Assembly (NCBI GenBank): GCA_024803745.1
Contig: JANJXV010000014.1
Span: forward strand, 124,001 to 188,000
DNA length: 64,000 bases
Direction: 5' to 3'
DNA from: Megascapheus bottae
Lineage: Eukaryota > Chordata > Mammalia > Rodentia > Geomyidae
Numbering within the stretch: the stretch's first letter is position 1; each line of letters starts with the position of its first letter. The notes under the pieces were generated by a model. The model saw nothing but the letters and a program-made list of their open reading frames with translations. It was not told where the DNA came from and ran no database searches. A program made the position numbers and the translations under genes. Below are positions 56,180 through 64,000 of the stretch, one piece after another.

Positions 56180-57135
56180 TAGAAGAGTTTAAAGAACAAA
56201 ATGGAAAGGACAGGAAACAAAGTAAAATTGTCTTTTTAAATTAAGTAGGCTTATTTACAGACTAAATATGGCAAACCCAGAAATAATCTTATCAGTTATA
56301 GCATTTTATTAGAAAAATTTAAGCTGTACTGAATACATGTTTGACCAACCACTGTACTATTGCAGTCATGTGATGTTTCTTGTGTGCAAACTCTATGTTA
56401 TCATGAGAAATATCATAAAATGTTAGATCTCCATAGTTACGGAGATAGAGCTCTCCCTCTATTTTCAGGACACTAAGGAGTAGAGTGCCGAATAAGGGCC
56501 AGAACTTAGATTTCCTGAATTGAACTCAAGAGCTATTTTTACTCAAACAAGTTGCCTCATGGTAAATCTATCTTCTCTGATGTCTGAAAATATTCAATCA
56601 CATTCTGATGACTAGAACTACAAAAAGTTTTATAATGTGTGTATTCCTCTAAGTGACATGTATAAGCATTGCTCATCCTGTGTAAAATGCAATAATTTCA
56701 TCTGAGTGATGGCCAATACTGCTATTTATTCATGCCCAGAGCCTAGGTAATCATTTCCACAAGCATTCAAGGAATTATCTTGTATTTCAATTTTGTGTTT
56801 GCACGTTGTTCCCACTAATACTCTTCTTTTCTCTTAGACCTATAAGGAAAGTTTTACCAGTTATCTATATGACATTTACATGGACCAAAGAAATCTTGTA
56901 CAATATAGGATTATGGACACTTTATTGAGCATTAAGATAGAATTATTTAATTATTATGCATATCCTGTAAAGAATCCATCCAGAGGCCTTATATGCAAAC
57001 TTGTTCAATATCTCCAGGAGACTCCTGGATCCAATCAAGATCAGAATCTTCTTACCCTCGATCTGGCAATCTTATCCCCCAAATCTTCTGCATGATGGCT
57101 GTCTTTGGAATTCCTACACCTAAACACAGCTATTT
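56180..57135. other. Unique DNA with a MIR trace
   Basis: At about 56440-56560 'gaataagggccagaacttag' then 'atttcctgaattgaactc' resembles a MIR complement. The rest is unassigned. The 71-codon frame at 56880-57095 is unsupported. Confidence 0.4.
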
Positions 57136-57154
57136 CCTAAAGAATCTGGATTCT

Positions 57155-57390
57155 TAGCTGGGCACCAGTGGTTCACACCTATAATCCAAGCTACTCAGCA
57201 AGCTGAGATCTGAGGGTAGCAGTTCAAAGACTGCCTGGGCAGAAAAGTCCCTGAAACACTCTTCTCTTCAATTAACCACCAAAAAACTGGAAGTAGCACT
57301 GTGGTTCAAATAGTACAGTGCTAGGCTGGAATACAAAGACACTCATAGACAGCACCCAGACCTTGAGTTCAAGCCCCACAGCCAACAAAA
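57155..57390 (+). mobile_element. B1-like + Geo-like dimeric SINE
   Basis: 'agctgggcaccagtggttca', 'gctactcagcaagctgagat', 'caattaaccaccaaaaaact' and 'gagttcaagccccacagcca' followed by an A tail. The probable TSD is 'agaatctggattc' (57141-57153) against 'aaaatctggcttc' (57392-57404), two mismatches. Confidence 0.88.
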
Positions 57391-57604
57391 AAAAATCTGG
57401 CTTCCAGATTTTGCTCCTATTGCACAGAGGATACTGTTTATATGCCTATGTGTAATTGAGGCCTTGAAATCTGATCTCTCTCCCTGGGGTCCCACACAGC
57501 ACTACTTCATACTCTGGTCCACATTTTCCCATTTAATAATGCAGAGCCAAGTGCCCTACTCCCTCAACTCACCTCTATCTTTCCGATAGATTGTTCACCG
57601 AACA

Positions 57605-57755
57605 GTTTTGTTTTTGTTTTTGTAATTAATAGAAGGGTTACATTACATTCGTCAGATAGAAGGTGCATTATTTCACAAACATGATACCCTTTCTCATGTT
57701 TTGGTCTCCATTTCCCTCTCCCCACTCCCGCCCCTCATCTTGTTTTCTGTCTCCT
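57605..57755 (-). mobile_element. Short L1 3' tail, minus strand
   Basis: 'gtaattaatagaagggttac', 'cgtcagatagaaggtgcatt', 'gataccctttctcatgtttt' and a C-rich stretch. Confidence 0.88.
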
Positions 57756-57759
57756 TACT

Positions 57760-58525
57760 CCTGTGCTCCTGATAATGACTGCCTTTAAAACTCCTCCTGG
57801 CTCTGAATCTCAACTAACAGATTCCTGAAAAGGAAATAATGCTGTTACCGATGTCTTTGCAATGAGTGGAACACCTAGAAGCTGTACAAACTTCTACAGG
57901 GGAGACTGGGCCAAAACAAAAACAAAAAATAGATGAGATGGGCTGAATGAACTGATGTCTATATGCAATCCGGGATGATTATGATGTTTCTCAAAGAAAG
58001 AGGTTCCTCTCTATCAGTCACACACTTCTGCACACTGTGTAATAATTCAGGATGTACTTCCCCATCTCACATTATGAAATGGGGATTCTTCTATACAGCT
58101 GTTAACTCGGAATCAAGACCTCACCTTTAGTAACTGCCCTCCACACATTTACCCTCTCAGAACTCCTTTCTGTCTAACCATATAGACACATGGCATATGG
58201 CTGCAGCAGAGGTCATGATGCTGTTGCTGAGCCATCTAATGGGCTTTTCCTACCCTGAGTAGTTTTACTAAATTATATATAAAATATAGTCAAATACATA
58301 CAAAGTATCTTCAGGTCTCAGGAAGCTAAAGAAATCCATATTACTAGTAAGGATATGACAAAATTTCACTGAAAGGGGTTCTCAAAAAGGAATATGAATC
58401 GAACTCAGTTGAAAGTTAATTTGCTACTTCTGCGCCATGAATCACCTTGATCAGAAGAATAAGCATTCCACATGAAAGGTGGGTATAATAGTGTAGAAAG
58501 ATTTCCAATCTAAAAGTAAAAGGGC
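57760..58525. other. Unique non-coding DNA
   Basis: Nothing recognised. Confidence 0.45.
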
Positions 58526-58529
58526 TGGA

Positions 58530-58752
58530 TTTCTTTTGTCATTTGTGGGGCTTGAACTCAGGCCTGAGTCTCTTTGTGTTCAAGGCTAGCACTCTACTAA
58601 TTGAGCCACAGTGCCACTCCCACCTTTTGAGTGGTTAATTGGACAAGGAGTCTCCTGGAGATATTTCTACCTGGGCTAGCTTCCAACCACAGTCCTCATA
58701 TCTCAGCCTCCTGAATAGCTAGGACTACAGGCATGAGCCACTGGTGTTCAGA
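58530..58752 (-). mobile_element. B1-like + Geo-like dimeric SINE, minus strand
   Basis: 'ggggcttgaactcaggcctg', 'ctactaattgagccacagtg', 'tctcagcctcctgaatagct' and 'aggactacaggcatgagcca' give the complement of both halves. Confidence 0.85.
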
Positions 58753-58919
58753 TAGCACTGGAGTTTTATTATTACATAGCTCTGAAATGAAATGACTTAA
58801 AAACACATTTAATTCTCTCAGAGATATCTATATATGTAATACATAATACAAAGAACTGTACAACTCCAGCAACATCTCTAAGAGGAGCACTCTTACGGAC
58901 ATGGACACCCACAAGCCCC

Positions 58920-59040
58920 GCTACTCAGCGTCTATCTGGATCCTGGTCACTTCCTGTACCTGTCCAAACCTGTATGCTTATCTGTGAAATGAAAAGAGCT
59001 GGATATTCTCTCAGGACTGTCCTAGCTGAAGTATTCGGGT
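58920..59040 (+). mobile_element. MIR SINE relic
   Basis: 'cctggtcacttcctgtacct' and 'tgcttatctgtgaaatgaaa' correspond to the MIR core ('cctcatctgtaaaatgg'). Confidence 0.45.
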
Positions 59041-59044
59041 TTCT

Positions 59045-59550
59045 ATTAGCCTCAGATCACAGTGGTCCATACCTAGCTCTAGCAATCTGTTAATAGAAAT
59101 TTCCCTTGTGGATTGTGTGGGAGCTCTCATAGCACTTCTCTGCTTACAAAAGATGCTGATAGCAGATATTTTCAATTGAAGCTACCTCATTAGTGACAAC
59201 AGCACCAGGTGTTAGCTTCCTATAACTAAATTTCATAGTAATCCTTTGTATCATCTGAATTCTTTGATGGTTGCATATTAATTCCGTATGTTTCTCTTCA
59301 GGTGGCTTGATAAAGTATCTTGCTTTTTGAAAAATACCTATAATGTTGTCCTACCTATACTGGAAACATTGTAGGTTTTGATTAATTTTTAACTTCATTC
59401 CTATTATTGAACCATGCCTATTATTTATTCTTGATTTAGTTGGGAATGATCAATAAGACATAAGATGTGTTTTTATTTAGTGGAATTTATGGTCTTGCAT
59501 TACATAGCTTGGAAGTATAGATTCCATACCTTCTTTTATTTTTGTTCAGT
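59045..59550. other. Unique AT-rich DNA
   Basis: Nothing recognised. Confidence 0.45.
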
Positions 59551-59559
59551 AGTTGAGAT

Positions 59560-59760
59560 TAAATGAGGACTTTATGCTTGTGCTAGGCAAGTACTGTGGC
59601 AATGAAACATGCCTGCAATTCCTCTCTGCTGTTGTTGTTCGTATCATCTTGAAATGATGCCTCACTCTATAGCTTAGGCTGGCCTGGAACCCCATCTGAA
59701 ACCCAAACTGGCCTCAATCTAGTAATTTCAAAAATATCTGGTTTTTAGCTTCGGTCTTAG
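59560..59760 (-). mobile_element. Degenerate ID/B1-like SINE, minus strand
   Basis: 'atgcttgtgctaggcaagta' (ID complement) and 'tagcttaggctggcctggaa' (complement of the B1 'ttccaggccagcctaagcta' segment). Confidence 0.6.
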
Positions 59761-59764
59761 CTGA

Positions 59765-61455
59765 ACTTTTACCTGACTTGTATACCTGCACATCTCGCAA
59801 TCTATGCTTTCTGAATAGGGTATGCTCTTCCTTTACCTGAAGCAGACAATCTCCGTCATCTCTTTGTAAGTAGCTTACTCAGACTAAAAGAGAACCAAAA
59901 GGAACCTCATGAGTAAAGAGGAATGCAAATGGAAGGAGGAAGGCTCAGCAAAGGCAAAATAGATGTAATGCTAGGGCCCAAGGCATTTATGTTGTGTAAC
60001 AACTCTACATAAGCAAAATGGAAACTGGATAAAGAGGACATACTCTTCAATGTGAGCCTTTCATGTGCAAACCACAAACCTGAAGGAGTGGAGAGAGCAC
60101 AGAGTTACAAATGGCAGAAGCAGACCCTTTGCAAAGCACAAAGTGTTCTGTTACTCAGGATGAGGCTCTACAGGGTTTGTAAGGGCCTGTGACTTCCCAG
60201 GACACAATTAGAGAGAGAGAGAATAGTAAGAAATGTTAATGGTATCAGGATATGGATGTCCCCATGTACTAACAGTGCTCTGAATAGGTGAAACCAACTC
60301 CAATTCAGACAGCAATGAGTGAAAATCAGAGGAATGTGCAATGTGTCTGGAGACCTAGGGACTCTATATAGGTGGTGGGGGAGATAGAGATTCTGGAATG
60401 GAGGAGGGTATATTAGAGAAGCAAAAGTTCAATGTCTGGGGTACAAGACACAATACAGGAAAAGGAGAAGGAAATTTGCTTCACTCAGAGAAAAATGTGG
60501 ACTTACGGACTGGCAATTAGTTAGACCAGGCATTTAGTGGTAGAGTATATTGAGTCTCTGTCTTTATAACCTACTTCTAGACCTATAACCTGATGAGCCT
60601 TACAGACACTGGAGCTACTAAACAGTAATACTAAGAAAGAGGAAAGCACCCTACGAAGAGAGTATCTGAACTAAGGATACAGTCTTCATCCATTACCCCA
60701 AAATAAGTTCTCTAATCCTCTCCAATTGTTCTTCATATTCATTAGCAATATAAGATTGAGATGCTTATATTTTCCAATGCCCATGATCATACATATATGA
60801 TTTGTATATAATATACAATATATCATACATGATGTGTTATATAATATGTATTCATAATATGGCATATATGAATACATATTCATTGTGGACTGATTTTGGG
60901 CAAATATTCAAAAATATGCTATGTTTACTTTGATGGCTATAATTTGGAGTGTGTACATCTTATTCTGTATTTTAAAATAAACCTCAATTAAATTCTAGCC
61001 TGGAAAAATGTGTGTGTGTTTTTCATATTACTAAGAGTTGTCTTTTTCACCTTATCTTTAGTTTCTTGTCCTAACTTAAATACATTAGCATTTTCTTTCA
61101 ATATAGGGCGTTATTACTTTGGAAACCGGAGATAAGGGAAAGGTTTGTCTCTTTCTCTTCATTTACAATTATGGGATGGGCTCCATATGGGCTAGAGTTT
61201 TGTGAGATTTCCCATTCCTAAACCTTAATCATCTGGTTATGTGCCACCATAGATCCCCTTTGCCTCTCTGGGGAATTTTTGTGTCTGTTGTTGGCATCTG
61301 TCCTGATTTTTCTCTGTAAATGTCTTAGGAAATAAGTCACTTAATGTCTACTGCTCCTTTCTCTTTGGGCTGTCATTTCTTAAATGTAATGCTAAATGCC
61401 CTACTATTAAAAATCTATGCAGTTTCTGTATTCATACTCTGATAACCTACTTAAA
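59765..61455. other. Unique non-coding DNA
   Basis: No gene. A TA/TG-rich, weakly palindromic stretch lies at about 60785-60880. The purine-rich 60060-60480 may be an old repeat, unassigned. Confidence 0.45.
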
Positions 61456-61476
61456 TGGAACCTAACTAACTTATTT

Positions 61477-61607
61477 TTTCATATATTTTTATTGTAATTA
61501 ATAGAAGGGTTACATGATATTTGCCAGATAGATGGTGCATTAATTCCCATACATTGATACCCTTTCACATGTCTTGGTCCCCATTTTCTTCCCCCCCACT
61601 CCCACCC
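61477..61607 (-). mobile_element. 131-bp L1 3' tail with perfect TSD
   Basis: 'tattgtaattaatagaaggg', 'tttgccagatagatggtgca', 'gatacccttt' and a C-rich end. The exact 16-bp TSD 'cctaactaacttattt' is at 61461-61476 and 61608-61623. It has extreme 5' truncation. Confidence 0.95.
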
Positions 61608-61624
61608 CCTAACTAACTTATTTA

Positions 61625-62490
61625 CTTAATAATGTGCCAGGAATCACAGTATAAGCATAATGTTACAAATTTCTATTTTTAATTTCATTCCCATAGTCTG
61701 TCTACTTGGTTAAATATAGCATGGGTAAACTCTTCAAAAATACTCTTTATAGCTATTCTCCTAATTCCCTTAGGTCTCAGTCCTAGATTTGGAAGAAGTA
61801 AAGTACTTCTCTAAACCAATTTTGCTCTCTGTGGCTAACTCTGATAGATCAGATAAAACATAATTGATCATTGCTTTCAACCTGAACCACTCTCTCGAAG
61901 ACTACAAATTAGGGTCTTACAATAAGTAAAGTGTAAAGACTAGAGATTTTTCTGAGGAGTGGAAATTTGTACCTGGAATAGTGTGTTTATATTAACTTAC
62001 ATACTTCAGAGAAATTATATATATATATGTACACATATATATATGGAAAAGTTTTTAATCACATTGGCTGTTTTTCCTAATTCTTGACAAATAAGGTGTA
62101 TAAAAGAAAAAGAAAACAAACTAAAACAAAGAAAAATGGAGTATAAAGCAGTAAGTTTTATAGATCCTAGTCAGTATGCTTTTGCTCTGGCCACTAAGTC
62201 ACATACCATGAAGGGTCAGCTATATTCAAACTGAAATTTTTTTACCTGGGTAAGCTAATATATCGAAAGCATTAGGATACATAGGAAGACAACAAAGCTC
62301 TATGTAAAACAGAAGTGAATACCTCTTAGCTCATTAACTATTGTAGATTCTTTCTGTGTATGTATAAAATTTTATTTCTCTAGCTATACATTTCCCTGGA
62401 CATATACTTTACTAGACAAAGTGATGTTTTAAACTTATATAGTCCAATAATATAAAAGTAAACAATATAAACTTTAGCCCCAAAGTTTTT
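61625..62490. other. Unique AT-rich DNA
   Basis: Nothing recognised; a TA-rich palindrome-like stretch lies at about 62012-62046. Confidence 0.5.
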
Positions 62491-62693
62491 TATTTTTGTT
62501 TTTGTTTGTGCCAGTTCTGGGGCTTGAACTGAGGGCCTGGGTACTGTCTTTGAGCTTTCTCAAGGCTAGTCTCTACCACTTGAGCTACAACCCCACTTTC
62601 AGCTTTTTCTGTGTATGTGGTCCTGAGGAATAGAATCCAGGGCTTCGTGCATGTTAGGCAAGTACTTTACCACTAGGTCACACTCTCAGCCAA
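62491..62693 (-). mobile_element. IDL-Geo-like SINE, minus strand
   Basis: 'gccagttctggggcttgaac', 'ctcaaggctagtctctacca', 'cacttgagctacaacc' equivalent, 'ttctgtgtatgtggtcctga' and 'gcatgttaggcaagtacttt' give the complement of both halves. TSD 'ccccaaagttttt' (62478-62490) against 'ccccaaaagttttt' (from 62694), one indel. Confidence 0.88.
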
Positions 62694-62930
62694 CCCCAAA
62701 AGTTTTTTTTTTTTTTAACTTTTTTTCCCTACCTAAAAGACAAATCATGATTTTCTAGTTAAGGGTTGATTTGGGGCTCTCAGGAGAAAATTTATGCAAA
62801 TGACTTCAGTTTACCAAAGCTCCGTTTATCTCACACAAGTCAGCTTCTGTACAATGCTCCAGAATTCTTTGCTCTGATAGAATTTCTCAAAGAAAACTAA
62901 AGCACTCTTTTAAAAACTAGTTCCATTCTT

Positions 62931-63127
62931 TTTTTTTTTTTTGCCAGTCTTGGGCTTGGGCTCAGGGCTTGAGCACTGTCCTTGTACTTTTTCAAGGCTA
63001 GAGCTCTACCACTTGAGCCTCAGCACCACTTCCAGCTTTTTTCTATGTATGTGGTACCGAGGAATCGAACCCGGATATTCGTGCATGCTAGGCAAGCACT
63101 CTACCAGTAAGACAAACTCCCGGCCCC
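62931..63127 (-). mobile_element. IDL-Geo-like SINE, perfect TSD, young
   Basis: The best-preserved SINE. Minus strand: left ID-like half with A box ('ttactggtagagtgcttgcc') and B box ('gggttcgattcc'), a short linker, then the right half 'ggaagtggtgctgaggctca' to 'caagactggc' and a pure A tail. The exact 18-bp TSD 'aaaactagttccattctt' is at 62913-62930 and 63128-63145. Confidence 0.93.
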
Positions 63128-63145
63128 AAAACTAGTTCCATTCTT

Positions 63146-63610
63146 ATATACAATAGATGATTCAGATAACTTGTATCTTAAGATTTGGGACTTGAAACCT
63201 TTTTCGTTTTTTCAGATGACAAATCTCTATAATGCTTTGTATAAAGTATAGATGCAACAGCTTTGAAATGCTAATTCCTGATTAAAAGAAATACATTTTC
63301 AAAACACCACATCTGTAGCAACTGATCATGATCGAATTGTTCAGAGAAACAGCTAAGATTCTGTTTGTAATTTTAAAAATGTAGAGCTATAGCTTTTTTA
63401 GTTAACATGGCCATGCTATATAGAAAACTTCATAATTAGATGTCCCTGAAATGAAAGTTGGTAGGCAATGAATAGCAAAAACAAACAAACAAAAAAACAA
63501 ATGGCAATGCTTGACCTTGTGAAGAGTTGAATTGAGTGACTATTGGAAACTATTTGACAATTATGAATGATGAATGAGCCACGCTTTCCTATACCAGGCT
63601 TCCCTGACTT
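63146..63610. other. Unique AT-rich DNA
   Basis: Nothing recognised. Confidence 0.5.
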
Positions 63611-63611
63611 A

Positions 63612-63742
63612 TATTTCCCTTTATTTCTTTTTATTTTTTTTTAAATTTTATTGTCTGCTTAATGTGTAGAGGGGTTACAGTTACATTCATCAAGTAGTTA
63701 GTGTATTACTTCTCCAATATTGATACCCCTTCTCATGCAGGT
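63612..63742 (-). mobile_element. Short L1 3' tail, minus strand
   Basis: T-rich start, 'tagaggggttacagttacat', 'cgatacccc'-like 'tattgatacccc' and 'ttctcatgcag'. Same wording as 50050-50150. Confidence 0.75.
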
Positions 63743-64000
63743 TATTTTTCCCTTTCATTCACCTGGTATTATCTGGAAAATCCATGTGCAAAAGTTAAAT
63801 TGTAGCACAATGTTTCTATCCCTTCACCTATCCTAAGTACCTCTTTAACATCTCATACTCAATGTGCTATATAACGCTTGTCTAGTAATTCTATAATGAT
63901 CAATGGGGGAGGGGGAGAGAGGTCATGTTCTCTATTTTTATAATCCTATTCCATGGCATAATTCATTATACTTTACATGATAAAATTGATTGTTAGATAA
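63743..64000. other. Unique DNA to the window end
   Basis: Nothing recognised; a short G/A-rich run sits at about 63905-63922. Confidence 0.45.

Noticed and set aside
62931..63127. Functional tRNA gene (A and B boxes present)
   Set aside because: It belongs to a dimeric SINE with an A tail and TSD, and the tRNA cloverleaf arms are not preserved.

Overview
The window is mammalian nuclear DNA from a rodent and holds no recognisable protein-coding gene. It is AT-rich and low in CpG. The open frames are short (longest 249 codons), and the longer ones lie in LINE relics or in simple-sequence tracts. No set of exons with matching splice sites, no CpG island and no tRNA or rRNA gene was found. It is best read as an intergenic gene desert or the inside of a very large intron.

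The lineage is suggested by the SINEs. Several copies pair a tRNA-Ala-like (ID-type) left half with a distinctive right half. This matches the published description of IDL-Geo, a SINE of Geomyoidea (kangaroo rats, pocket mice, pocket gophers). Other copies pair a 7SL/B1-like half with the same right half. A non-murid rodent is well supported; a geomyoid is an inference. Ancient mammalian repeats (MIR, L2, a MER5-like DNA transposon and an MLT2-like ERVL LTR) form the older layer.

Layout. 1-7.5 kb: unique DNA with two MIRs, an L2 relic, a GGAA microsatellite and a probable solo LTR on the minus strand. 7.5-9.5 kb: one L1 with an inverted 5' part and a 16-bp target-site duplication (TSD). 10.6-17.0 kb: SINE, ERVL LTR, a consensus CTCF-type motif at 12,554, and a pile-up of L1 pieces. 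17-31 kb: sparse in repeats, with three segments that read like conserved non-coding DNA (21.85-22.45, 22.68-23.10 and 28.70-29.42 kb). 31-37 kb: L1 tails, a 220-bp GGAA array, a 22-bp palindrome, a second 5'-inverted L1 and a GNRA-type hairpin. 37-46 kb: mostly unique, with L2 on both strands and a (GA)n SINE tail. 46-58 kb: dense SINE, L1, MIR and L2, including an L1 nested in a SINE. 58-64 kb: SINEs and short L1 tails, including an IDL-Geo copy with a perfect 18-bp TSD.

The genes do not 'work together' here, because there are none. The coherent story is L1-driven retrotransposition. L1 and SINE insertions share 12-18 bp TSDs that begin with A-rich sequence in element orientation, as expected of the L1 endonuclease. 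Repeat names were assigned by reading against remembered consensus features, not by a database search, so subfamily names are approximate and boundaries are good to roughly 10-30 bp unless a TSD fixes them.
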